A stretch of 8,905 nt of DNA from Paracoccaceae bacterium (GCA_007128865.1 SKWP01000371.1:1-8905); one strand, 5' to 3'. Positions 1-6,282 are shown, numbered from the stretch's first letter. Translations and numbers: made by a program. Notes: generated by a model from the letters alone, not told the origin.

Positions 1-1698
1 CGCGCCTTTGCATCCGAGGAAATGTTCCTTCTGCAGTCGGTGGCCGACGCCATCGCCACCCTGCTGATCCGCCGGGAAGACCAGCGCAGCATCGCCGCCG
101 CACAGCGCGCCCTTGAGGACGAGCGCGCCTTTCTGCGCAGCATCCTCGACACCAGTCTTTCGGGCTTCATCGTCTTCGACGCCGACCGGCGGGTGATCTT
201 TGCCAATGCCGCCGCAAGCGCGGCGCTGGGCATTCCCGAAGCGATGATGCTGGGTCAGATCATCGCCGATGATATCGCCTTCACCACCTTTGACGGCACA
301 CCGGTGCCGGTTGGGGCCTTGCCTTTCGACATCGCACGGCAAACCGGCAAACCCGTGCGCGACATCCGCATGGCAACCTCGTGGCGTGGCGGACCGCGGC
401 GCATGCTGTCGCTGAACGCACTGGCCATCGGCGCCCCCGATGCCGCCGGCCGGCGGGTTGTCCTGTCGATGGAAGAGATCAGCGCCCGCGCCGCCGCCGA
501 GACCGCACGCGAGGAGGCGCTGGAAGAAGCCCGCCGCGCCACGCTGGCCAAGTCGCGATTCCTCGCCCGGATGAGCCACGAGATGCGCACGCCGCTCAAT
601 GGCGTGCTGGGTATCGCCGATCTGCTGGACGACATGATCCCGCAGGGCGATGCGCACCGTCTGCTGAACCTTTTGCGCGACTCCGGGGGGCTGCTGGTCA
701 GCATCATCGACGACCTGCTCGACATTTCCAAGATCGAGGCAGACCAGCTGCAGATCGAACGGATTGCCTTTTCGCCCGCGGCGCTGGCCCGGCAGATCGA
801 GGCGGTCCACACCCTGCGGGCGGCCGAAAAGGGCATTTCCTTCCGGCTGCTCTGCGACGAAGGCGCGGCACGAACCCGCTACGGCGACCCGCATCGCATC
901 TCGCAGATCCTGCACAATCTGGTCAGCAATGCGCTGAAGTTCACCGAGGATGGCGCGGTGACCATCCGGCTCGACGGAGCCGGGGACGAGGCCATTGCCA
1001 TCGAGGTCGCAGACACCGGGATCGGCATGTCGGCCGAAGACATCGCCCGCATGTTCGAGGAATTCGGCCAGGCCGACAGTTCGATAACCCGACGGTTCGG
1101 CGGAACCGGCCTTGGCATGACGATCACACGCCGGCTGGCGGGGCTGATGGGCGGCAGTCTCGATGTGTACAGCACGCCCGGTCAGGGAACCACGGTCAAG
1201 GTTGTCCTGCCGCTGGAGCTTGCCGATACCGATGCCCGGCCCGATGCCGATGCGGTCGAAGAGCCGGCCGAAACCGCCATGTCGTTCGACGGGCTGCGGG
1301 TACTGGCCGCCGACGACAACCGCACCAACCGCCTTATCCTCGAGGCGATGCTGCGGCATCTGGGCTGCAAGACCACGCTCTGCGCGGGTGGCGAGGATTT
1401 CCTGCGCAACTTCGCGCCGGGCCGCTTTGATCTGTGCATTCTCGACATCTCGATGCCCGATGTGGATGGAATCACGGCACTCAGGCGCCTGCGTGAAACC
1501 GAGGCATCCGCCGGCGCTCTGCCGGTTCCGGTGCTGGCCTACACGGCAAATGCGATGCTGCACCAGATCGGCCAGTATCTGGAGGAAGGCTTTGACGGCT
1601 GCCTGACCAAACCCCTGCGCCGCGACCGGCTTGTGTCCGAGATCCGGCGCAGCGCAGCGCCCGGCAGGGGTGGCGCGCGGCATGACCTTTCGGCCTGA
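1..1698 (+). CDS. Hybrid sensor histidine kinase (GAF end-PAS-HisKA-HATPase-REC), 5'-truncated by window edge
   Basis: Autophosphorylating sensor kinase with its own C-terminal receiver. The frame is open from base 1, and the first codons before the Met at 22 continue a helix (FLLQSVADAIATLLIRR) typical of the end of a GAF domain, so the true start lies upstream. Numbering from the Met at 22: a PAS-like domain at about 33-155; a helical linker; a HisKA box with MSHEMRTPLNG and phospho-acceptor His186 (codon 577-579); an ATPase with N-box Asn303, G1 box DTGIG at 331-335 and G2 box GGTGLG at 360-365; and a receiver at about 424-545 with acidic pair Asp431/Asp432, phospho-acceptor Asp475 (codon 1444-1446) and Lys530. 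All catalytic residues are present and no membrane segment is visible, so the visible part is cytosolic. It has no separate response regulator downstream and converges on pleD. The input signal is unknown. Confidence 0.94.
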   Translation, partial: RAFASEEMFLLQSVADAIATLLIRREDQRSIAAAQRALEDERAFLRSILDTSLSGFIVFDADRRVIFANAAASAALGIPEAMMLGQIIADDIAFTTFDGTPVPVGALPFDIARQTGKPVRDIRMATSWRGGPRRMLSLNALAIGAPDAAGRRVVLSMEEISARAAAETAREEALEEARRATLAKSRFLARMSHEMRTPLNGVLGIADLLDDMIPQGDAHRLLNLLRDSGGLLVSIIDDLLDISKIEADQLQIERIAFSPAALARQIEAVHTLRAAEKGISFRLLCDEGAARTRYGDPHRISQILHNLVSNALKFTEDGAVTIRLDGAGDEAIAIEVADTGIGMSAEDIARMFEEFGQADSSITRRFGGTGLGMTITRRLAGLMGGSLDVYSTPGQGTTVKVVLPLELADTDARPDADAVEEPAETAMSFDGLRVLAADDNRTNRLILEAMLRHLGCKTTLCAGGEDFLRNFAPGRFDLCILDISMPDVDGITALRRLRETEASAGALPVPVLAYTANAMLHQIGQYLEEGFDGCLTKPLRRDRLVSEIRRSAAPGRGGARHDLSA

Positions 1699-1803
1699 TC
1701 AACACGGGAACCGCCATCAGCAACCCATCCCGGCCGGAAGCCGCGGGGGAAACGACCGACAGGGGCAGCGCCGGACCGCGGCGGCGCCAGGGCGCTTTCC
1801 GGA
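1699..1803. terminator. Convergent intergenic region with candidate bidirectional terminator hairpins
   Basis: This 105-base gap separates two convergent stop codons. It holds two mutually exclusive hairpins: GCGCCG (1768-1773) with CGGCGC (1782-1787), and AGCGCC (1767-1772) with GGCGCT (1791-1796). The second is followed by TT on the + strand. Neither has a long U tract. The call rests on position and pairing only. Confidence 0.35.
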
Positions 1804-3240
1804 TCAGGCGATGCGGCGGGTTGCCGGGGCCGGACCCGATGCAAGCGAGACCCGGTCACGCCCCTGTGCCTTGGCCACCAGAAGCGCGCGATCGGCACGA
1901 TCCAGTATCGCCGCGGCGATTTCCTCCGGTCCGGCGCCGCTTGGCGGGGCCGCGCCCGCCCCCCCGGACATCGCCAGCCCGGCCGACAGCGTGACCCGCA
2001 CCGTTCCGCGCCCGTCCGGAAGCATCACCGGAAGGCGGGAGACATGCCTGCAAAGCCGTTCGGCGGCCGCGCGGGCCTGTGCTTCGGTGGTATCCGGCAT
2101 CACCGCCAGGAATTCGTCGCCGCCGATCCGGGCGATCAGGTCATGCCCGCGCATCTCGGCGCGCAGACGGTGTGCCACTTCTGCCAGCACCGCATCCCCG
2201 GCGGCGTGGCCATGGCTGTCATTGACCGATTTGAAGTCATCCAGATCGAGCGCCAGCACGGCGCATTGCCGGCCTCCGGCCAGGGCGGCGGCGGTGATCC
2301 GGGCCAGGTGCGGCAGCGCATAGCGGCGATTGTAAAGCCCGGTCAGCGGGTCGATCACCGCCAGTTCAAGCCCGTCGCGCAGGCTGATGCGCAAACGGTC
2401 GCCCTGACGCTTGCGGCGGATCTGCGCGGCCAGCCGCAGGGCGGTTTCCTGCGGTTCGGCATCCTCGAGCAGCAGGTCGCTGGCGCCGAGGTCAAGCGCC
2501 ATCGCGCCCACCTCGCCGGGATCGCGCGACAGCACCACGCAATAGGCGGCATGGCGCGATTCCGGCCGCGAGCGCAGTTCCGACATCAGCCGCAGCCCGT
2601 CACCCTTGCGCGTCAGATCGGCCGCAATGACGAACAGATCGACCTTGGCGGCGCGGTCGGACAGCGCCATGTCCTGCGGCAGGATCAGGTATCTTGCCGG
2701 CAGGTGTGGCGCCAGGCTGGCGTGCCATTGGCGGGCCTGTTCCTCCCTGTGCGCCACCAGCGCCACCCTTGCATCCGTTTCGGCGCAGGCAGGGGCAAAG
2801 GGCGTCGCCGCCTCGGCCAGACTAAGCGCCTGCGAGGTATCCTCGCGCAGGCGCAGTTCGCGGGCGGTGTCGCGGGCACGCAGCAGGCTGCGGATGCGCG
2901 CCAGCAGCATCGCCTCGTAAAGCGGCTTGGAAAGGAAATCATCGGCGCCCGCGCGCAATGCCTCGTGCCGGGCCGGCGCATCGCGCAGCGCGGTGATCAT
3001 CACCACGGGAATGTCGCAGGTGCGCGGATCGGCCTTGAGCCGGCGGCACACTTCCGTCCCGCTCAGATCCGGCAGCATCATGTCCAGCAGCACAAGATCG
3101 GGCAGCGACCCGCGCGCCATGCGCAAGGCCGATTCGCCGTCGGCCGCCTGCATGACCTCGTAACAGGCCGAGGCCAGCTTGACCTTCAGCACGATCCTGT
3201 TGGTCGCGATATCATCGACGACAAGAATTCTGCGCGTCAT
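1804..3240 (-). CDS. pleD: PleD-type response regulator/diguanylate cyclase (REC-REC-GGDEF)
   Basis: Makes cyclic di-GMP from two GTP when its first receiver is phosphorylated. In Caulobacter, PleD drives the motile-to-sessile switch. The 478 residues match that family in length and order. The first receiver (about 1-125) has Asp9/Asp10, phospho-acceptor Asp53 in LVLLDMMLPD and Lys105. The second receiver (about 157-280) lacks the acceptor aspartate, as expected for the PleD adaptor domain. The GGDEF domain (about 295-466) has DPLTGLYNRR, metal-binding LDLDDFK, the GGDEF signature at 373-377 and the RxxD product-inhibition site (Arg364-Gly-His-Asp367) five residues before it. The usual Tyr of the late ALYxAK motif is Leu here (ALLVAK). 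The start ATG at 3240-3238 opens directly into the first receiver strand (MTRRILVVDD), although no strong ribosome-binding site precedes it. It is transcribed divergently from the DUF3572 gene. Confidence 0.96.
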   Translation of the reverse strand: MTRRILVVDDIATNRIVLKVKLASACYEVMQAADGESALRMARGSLPDLVLLDMMLPDLSGTEVCRRLKADPRTCDIPVVMITALRDAPARHEALRAGADDFLSKPLYEAMLLARIRSLLRARDTARELRLREDTSQALSLAEAATPFAPACAETDARVALVAHREEQARQWHASLAPHLPARYLILPQDMALSDRAAKVDLFVIAADLTRKGDGLRLMSELRSRPESRHAAYCVVLSRDPGEVGAMALDLGASDLLLEDAEPQETALRLAAQIRRKRQGDRLRISLRDGLELAVIDPLTGLYNRRYALPHLARITAAALAGGRQCAVLALDLDDFKSVNDSHGHAAGDAVLAEVAHRLRAEMRGHDLIARIGGDEFLAVMPDTTEAQARAAAERLCRHVSRLPVMLPDGRGTVRVTLSAGLAMSGGAGAAPPSGAGPEEIAAAILDRADRALLVAKAQGRDRVSLASGPAPATRRIA

Positions 3241-3292
3241 CTGCTCTGTGCTCGCTGATGCTGCCGGCCGTGCGCTTCACTCTTCCTTCGGA

Positions 3293-3300
3293 ATGGTTAA
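3293..3300 (-). promoter_or_regulatory. CtrA-like half-site TTAACCAT upstream of pleD
   Basis: Read on the pleD strand, the bases are TTAACCAT, the half-site form of the CtrA box (full consensus TTAA-N7-TTAA). It ends 52 bases before the pleD start codon. The second half, seven bases further upstream, is only GAAA, so the full site is imperfect. TTAA is otherwise almost absent from this GC-rich window. The match is direct; binding is inferred. Confidence 0.4.
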
Positions 3301-3316
3301 GAGTTCCTTTCCTGTC

Positions 3317-3336
3317 CCCCGGCGATACCGGGGTAT
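3317..3336. promoter_or_regulatory. Overlapping inverted repeats in the divergent pleD/DUF3572 promoter region
   Basis: CCCCGG (3317-3322) and CCGGGG (3328-3333) form perfect 6-base arms around CGATA. Overlapping this, ATACC (3325-3329) and GGTAT (3332-3336) form perfect 5-base arms around GG. The element lies 26 bases before the DUF3572 start and about 76 bases before that of pleD, a plausible operator position. No regulator is known for it. Confidence 0.25.
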
Positions 3337-3362
3337 GTCGAATCTGATCGGGAATGCGCCCA

Positions 3363-3641
3363 ATGTCACGCGAAAAGGCACTCGATCTGGCCGCCGAGGC
3401 GCTGGACTGGATCGCGCAGGAACGCGACCGGCTGGGTGCATTCCTGGCCGCCACCGGCGCCGCACCGGCCGATATCGCCTCCGGAGCCGGCGATGAGACG
3501 CTGCTTGCCGGGGTGCTCGACTTCCTCATGGCCGATGAAGCCCGGGTTGTGGCCTTCTGCGACGAGCGGGGGCATGACCGCACCGCGCCGGCCCGCGCAC
3601 AGGCCGTGCTTGCCGGTGCCGGCGCGACCCACTGGACATGA
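3363..3641 (+). CDS. DUF3572 family protein
   Basis: A 92-residue protein of the DUF3572 family, which is restricted mainly to alphaproteobacteria and has no known function. Family hallmarks are the N-terminal helix (ALDLAAEALDWIAQ), LGAFLAATG, the core VLDFLMADEARVVAFCDERG and the C-terminal HWT. It looks like a small soluble helical protein, with no signal peptide, metal cluster or catalytic motif. The start at 3363 (MSREKALD) fits the family N-terminus, and a GGGA at 3350-3353 lies nine bases before it. An in-frame ATG at 3354 would add three residues but sits directly on that GGGA. It is divergent from pleD, and its stop at 3639-3641 lies 20 bases before the chosen start of the phosphatase gene, so the two are probably cotranscribed. 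Confidence 0.9.
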   Translation: MSREKALDLAAEALDWIAQERDRLGAFLAATGAAPADIASGAGDETLLAGVLDFLMADEARVVAFCDERGHDRTAPARAQAVLAGAGATHWT

Positions 3642-3652
3642 ACGGCGGCCAC

Positions 3653-3657
3653 GGGGG
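3653..3657 (+). promoter_or_regulatory. Candidate ribosome-binding site (GGGGG) supporting the start at 3662
   Basis: GGGGG can pair with the CCUCC anti-Shine-Dalgarno core through one G-U wobble. It lies four bases before the ATG at 3662. Nothing comparable precedes the alternative ATG at 3638, which overlaps the DUF3572 stop as ATGA. The spacing is slightly short, so the call is weak. Confidence 0.3.
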
Positions 3658-3661
3658 CACC

Positions 3662-4360
3662 ATGCAACGCATCGAGGCCGTGATCTTCGACAAGGACGGC
3701 ACCCTGTTCGACTTCAGGGCGACCTGGGAAGGCTGGACAGGCGCAGTCATCGCCGAGCTTTCCTCCGGCGATGACGCGCTGGCCGGCAGACTGGGCGATG
3801 CCATCGGCTATAACCCGGCAAGCGGGTTTTCCGCCGACAGCCCGGTCATTGCCGAAACGGCCGAGATCATCGCCCGGCGGCTTGCCGCGGCGCTGCCGGG
3901 CACCGATGCCGCCGAACTGGCAATCTGGCTGGACGAACGCGCCGCCGCCGCAAGCATGCGCGAGGCCGTGCCGCTGCGCCCGCTCCTGGGCGGGCTCGGT
4001 GCTGCCGGCTTGCGCCTGGGCGTTGCCACCAATGATGCCGAAGCCGCCGCGCGGGCCCATCTGGCCAGCGCCGGCGTGCTTGACCTGTTCGCCCTGCTCA
4101 GCGGCTACGACAGCGGCCATCGCCCGAAGCCGGCCCCCGACATGCTGCTGGCCTTTGCGCGCCACTGCGGCATCGATGCCGGACGAATCGCGATGGTGGG
4201 CGACAGTGCGCATGACCTTGTCGCAGCCAGACGGGCCGGCATGCGGGCCGTGGCGGTGCTGACCGGGGTTGCCGGGCCGGCCGAACTGTCGCCGCTGGCC
4301 GACCACATCCTGCCCGATATCGGCCACCTGCCCCGGCTTCTGGGCCTTGCGGCCGGGTGA
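3662..4360 (+). CDS. HAD-superfamily phosphatase (subfamily IA, phosphoglycolate-phosphatase-like)
   Basis: A cytosolic phosphatase of the haloacid dehalogenase superfamily with a helical C1 cap; the substrate cannot be told from sequence. Motif I is FDKDGT, with nucleophile Asp10 and general acid Asp12. The cap spans about residues 16-105. Motif II is Thr123 in GVATND, motif III is Lys156 in HRPKPAPD, and motif IV is GDSAHD with Asp181 and Asp185. All four motifs are intact, and the 232 residues are normal for the family. I chose the start at 3662 because it gives the usual short lead-in to motif I. The in-frame ATG at 3638 overlaps the DUF3572 stop by four bases and would add eight low-complexity residues (MNGGHGGT); it remains possible. 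It is probably in an operon with the DUF3572 gene. Confidence 0.92.
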   Translation: MQRIEAVIFDKDGTLFDFRATWEGWTGAVIAELSSGDDALAGRLGDAIGYNPASGFSADSPVIAETAEIIARRLAAALPGTDAAELAIWLDERAAAASMREAVPLRPLLGGLGAAGLRLGVATNDAEAAARAHLASAGVLDLFALLSGYDSGHRPKPAPDMLLAFARHCGIDAGRIAMVGDSAHDLVAARRAGMRAVAVLTGVAGPAELSPLADHILPDIGHLPRLLGLAAG

Positions 4361-4365
4361 GCGGG

Positions 4366-4384
4366 ACCGGCTTTTCGGTTTCTT
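4366..4384 (+). terminator. Weak terminator-like hairpin after the HAD gene
   Basis: ACCG (4366-4369) can pair with CGGT (4376-4379) around GCTTTT, and the stem is followed by TTCTT. With only four pairs it is a marginal intrinsic terminator. It overlaps the region holding the TTAACC element, so it may have no function. Confidence 0.2.
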
Positions 4385-4388
4385 AACC
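4372..4388 (+). promoter_or_regulatory. CtrA-like site TTTT-N7-TTAACC upstream of the H-NOX-like gene
   Basis: TTTT (4372-4375), seven bases, then TTAACC (4383-4388) approximates the CtrA box TTAA-N7-TTAA with one half degenerate. It ends 43 bases before the H-NOX-like start codon, in the same orientation and at nearly the same distance as the TTAACCAT upstream of pleD. GGTT-TCTT-AACC within it is also a small inverted repeat. The sequence match is direct; the regulator is inferred. Confidence 0.35.
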
Positions 4389-4431
4389 CCCTGCCCCCAG
4401 TGTCGCTGCCGAGGCAGAGGCAGGAGCAGGG

Positions 4432-5028
4432 ATGCACGGGCTGGTCAACCGATCGTTGCAGTGCTTTCTGCAGGACAGTCACGGCCTGTCCTGCTGGCAG
4501 GCGGTGGCGCAGGCGGCAGGGGTCGCGGAGGCCGGGATCGAGGCGCTCCTGCCCTGCGACCCCGCGGTAACCAGTGCCTTGCTTGACGCGGCCGCAGCCC
4601 GTACCGGCGACAGCCGCGACGGCCTGCTGGAAGACCTCGGCATCTACCTTGTCTCGCATCCGCGCATGGCAGCCGTGCGCCGGCTGCTGCGATTCGGCGG
4701 CGTCGGTTTTGCGGATTTCGCCCGCTCGCTTGAGGATCTTCCCGGCCGGGTTCGGCTCGCCGTGCCCGATCTGGTACTGCCCGCCATCACCGTGGCCGAA
4801 ACGGCGCCGGGGCAGTTCCGCCTGCGGATTGCGCCCGGCGTTGCCGGGCTGGGCGCGGTGCTGACCGGGGTTCTGCGTGCCATGGCCGACGATTACGGCA
4901 CCCTGGCGCTGATCGAACGCGACGATGACACGAAACAGGGCGTGCTGATCCGGATCGACCTGCTGGACACGGGCTTTGCGCAGGCGCGCGCCTTTGCGCT
5001 GGCCGGCCCGTCGGGGGATCCGGCATGA
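4432..5028 (+). CDS. H-NOX-like (heme NO-binding fold) protein lacking the proximal histidine
   Basis: A 198-residue H-NOX/HNOB-family protein. True H-NOX proteins bind heme and sense NO or O2, controlling a partner cyclase or kinase. Family features are the N-terminus MHGLVNRSLQCFL with a Trp at 22, the central GIYLVSHPRM, LLRFGGVGFADFARSLEDL (residues 85-103), and the late LGAVLTGVLRAMADDYG. Two hallmarks are missing. The proximal heme ligand in LDxLH is Pro104 here (codon CCC at 4741-4743), and the YxSxR propionate motif is absent near residues 129-137. Canonical heme binding is therefore unlikely, although His76 could in principle serve as another ligand. AGGAG at 4422-4426, five bases before the ATG, fixes the start. 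The stop overlaps the next start as ATGA, implying translational coupling with the HNOBA-GGDEF gene, its probable partner. Confidence 0.9.
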   Translation: MHGLVNRSLQCFLQDSHGLSCWQAVAQAAGVAEAGIEALLPCDPAVTSALLDAAAARTGDSRDGLLEDLGIYLVSHPRMAAVRRLLRFGGVGFADFARSLEDLPGRVRLAVPDLVLPAITVAETAPGQFRLRIAPGVAGLGAVLTGVLRAMADDYGTLALIERDDDTKQGVLIRIDLLDTGFAQARAFALAGPSGDPA

Positions 5029-6077
5029 CCCGTCCGGCCCCGGCAGGGCAGCGCGGCGGCGCCGGCGCGGGGCTGCTGATCGGGGCCGAGGCCCTGGCGC
5101 GGCTGATGCCGCTGCATCTGGTTGTGGATGCCGGCGGCCGCATATCCGGTGCCGGGCCGACCCTGCGCCGGGTTTGTGATGGTATCCCCCTGGACGGCGC
5201 GCGTTTTGACGCGGTGTTCCGGCTGCGCGGCACGGGCGACCGCGGCGATGATGCCCTGCCCGCCGATGGCGGCCGGATCAGGCTGCAACTGCGCCATCCA
5301 CCCGCCACCGCCCTGCGCGGGCTTGCCGTGGCGCTTTACACCGCCGCGGGGCAGCCTGACGGGTATCTGGTGAACCTGTCCTTCGGCATCGACCTGCGCG
5401 AGGCCGTACAGCGCCACGCCCTGAGCGAATGCGCATTCGCGCCCACCGACCTGGCGGTGGAACTGCTGTTTCTGGATGAAGCCCGCAGCGCCGTGATGGC
5501 CGAACACAACCGCCTGAACACCCGCCTTGCCGAGGCGCGCGCCGAGGCCGAACGTCTTGCCCTGACCGACGCCCTGACCGGGCTTGCCAATCGCCGGGCC
5601 ATGGATATCGCGCTCGACGGGCACACAAGGGGCGGGCAGCCCTTTGGCCTGATGCATGTCGATCTCGATCTGTTCAAGCAGGTCAACGACACGCTCGGCC
5701 ATGCCGCGGGCGATGCGGTTCTGGCCGAGGCCGCCCGCCGGTTGCGCGAACACACGCGGCGCGGCGATGTGGTGGCGCGGGTCGGCGGCGACGAATTCGT
5801 GGTGCTGCTTGCCGGCGTCACGGCGCCCCGGGCGCTGGCGGCCGCCGCGCGCCGGATCATCGCGCGCCTGGAACAGCCGATCGAGGCGGCCGGGCAGACA
5901 TGCCGGATTTCGGCCAGTATCGGATTTACCAGTTCGGTGCTCTATGGCCGGCCGCGGCCGGACCGGCTGCTTTCGGACGCCGATGATGCGCTCTACAATT
6001 CCAAGCGCCGCGGGCGCGGGCGCGCCACCTTCGCCCGCCCGGCACCGTCGGCGGCACCGCATGCCCCGCCTGACTGA
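5025..6077 (+). CDS. Diguanylate cyclase with N-terminal HNOBA-like domain
   Basis: A 350-residue cytosolic enzyme predicted to make cyclic di-GMP. Residues about 20-150 resemble HNOBA, the PAS-like domain after H-NOX in soluble guanylate cyclases: LARLMPLHLVVDAGGRI, then AGPTLRRV, a mixed sheet region, and the ending FAPTDLAVELLFLDEARS. A helix rich in Ala, Glu and Arg (about 150-180, coiled-coil-like) leads into the GGDEF domain. That domain carries DALTGLANRR at 182-191, metal-binding Asp213/Asp215 in HVDLDLFKQVND, the GGDEF signature at 254-258 and an RxxD inhibitory site (Arg245-Arg-Gly-Asp248) five residues upstream. ALYNSKRRGRGR closes the fold, and an Ala/Pro-rich tail follows. The enzyme should be active and product-inhibited. 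The start overlaps the H-NOX-like stop by four bases, with GGGGGA at 5013-5018 as a ribosome-binding site. The HNOBA assignment is by eye and needs a profile search. Confidence 0.94.
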   Translation: MTRPAPAGQRGGAGAGLLIGAEALARLMPLHLVVDAGGRISGAGPTLRRVCDGIPLDGARFDAVFRLRGTGDRGDDALPADGGRIRLQLRHPPATALRGLAVALYTAAGQPDGYLVNLSFGIDLREAVQRHALSECAFAPTDLAVELLFLDEARSAVMAEHNRLNTRLAEARAEAERLALTDALTGLANRRAMDIALDGHTRGGQPFGLMHVDLDLFKQVNDTLGHAAGDAVLAEAARRLREHTRRGDVVARVGGDEFVVLLAGVTAPRALAAAARRIIARLEQPIEAAGQTCRISASIGFTSSVLYGRPRPDRLLSDADDALYNSKRRGRGRATFARPAPSAAPHAPPD

Positions 6078-6106
6078 CGCGAAATCCGCCTGAACCGGTC
6101 TGCACC

Positions 6107-6125
6107 CGGCCCGGTGCCGGGGCCG
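6107..6125 (+). terminator. Candidate terminator hairpin after the HNOBA-GGDEF gene
   Basis: CGGCCC (6107-6112) pairs perfectly with GGGCCG (6120-6125) around a seven-base loop, 30 bases after the stop codon. No U tract follows, so Rho-independent termination is uncertain. Confidence 0.3.
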
Positions 6126-6212
6126 TCCCTGTCCCGACCGCGGCGAACGCCGGAAACGGGCGCGCCGGACCGCTGCAAGGATGACGCGGCGGGCAGGACA
6201 GTCTCGCGATCA

Positions 6213-6228
6213 TGGCGAAATGCTTGCA
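6213..6228 (+). promoter_or_regulatory. Putative sigma-54 promoter upstream of the EEP-PLD operon
   Basis: TGGC (6213-6216), seven bases, then TTGCA (6224-6228) matches the sigma-54 consensus TGGCACG-N4-TTGCW at both conserved blocks, with the invariant GG-N10-GC spacing exact (GG 6214-6215, GC 6226-6227). The central ACG is not matched (GAA). It lies in the only sizeable intergenic region, in the right orientation, and predicts a transcript start near 6239 with a leader of about 70 bases. No enhancer-binding-protein site was recognised in the 135 bases upstream. Confidence 0.4.
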
Positions 6229-6265
6229 CCGCGGCCGGAAATCCCCACATTGGAACCTGAACCGC

Positions 6266-6282
6266 CCTGCCCCGCCGGCAGG
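6266..6282 (+). other. Leader hairpin ahead of the EEP gene
   Basis: CCTGCC (6266-6271) and GGCAGG (6277-6282) are perfect 6-base arms around CCGCC, 26 bases before the EEP start codon. An A-rich stretch and a GGGA (6294-6297) follow. It is not a terminator on this strand. A role in the leader is possible but unsupported. Confidence 0.25.

Noticed and set aside
157..280. Apparent loss of the phospho-acceptor Asp in the second PleD receiver (residues 157-280) as evidence of decay
   Set aside because: The second receiver of PleD proteins is normally a degenerate adaptor, so this is expected rather than a defect. The coordinates given here are residue numbers of the pleD product.
2044..3258. 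Open frame of about 404 codons on the + strand across pleD
   Set aside because: Shadow of pleD; the translation shows no domain and has compositional bias only.
3212..4327. Open frame of about 371 codons on the - strand across the DUF3572 and HAD genes
   Set aside because: Antisense to two well-supported genes; the product is Gly/Arg/Gln-rich without motifs, and it also runs through the pleD promoter region.
6224..6251. Possible sigma-70 promoter with TTGCAC as -35 and CACATT as -10
   Set aside because: The -10 matches only about half the consensus and the spacer is 16 bases. The same TTGCA is better explained as the -12 part of the sigma-54 match.
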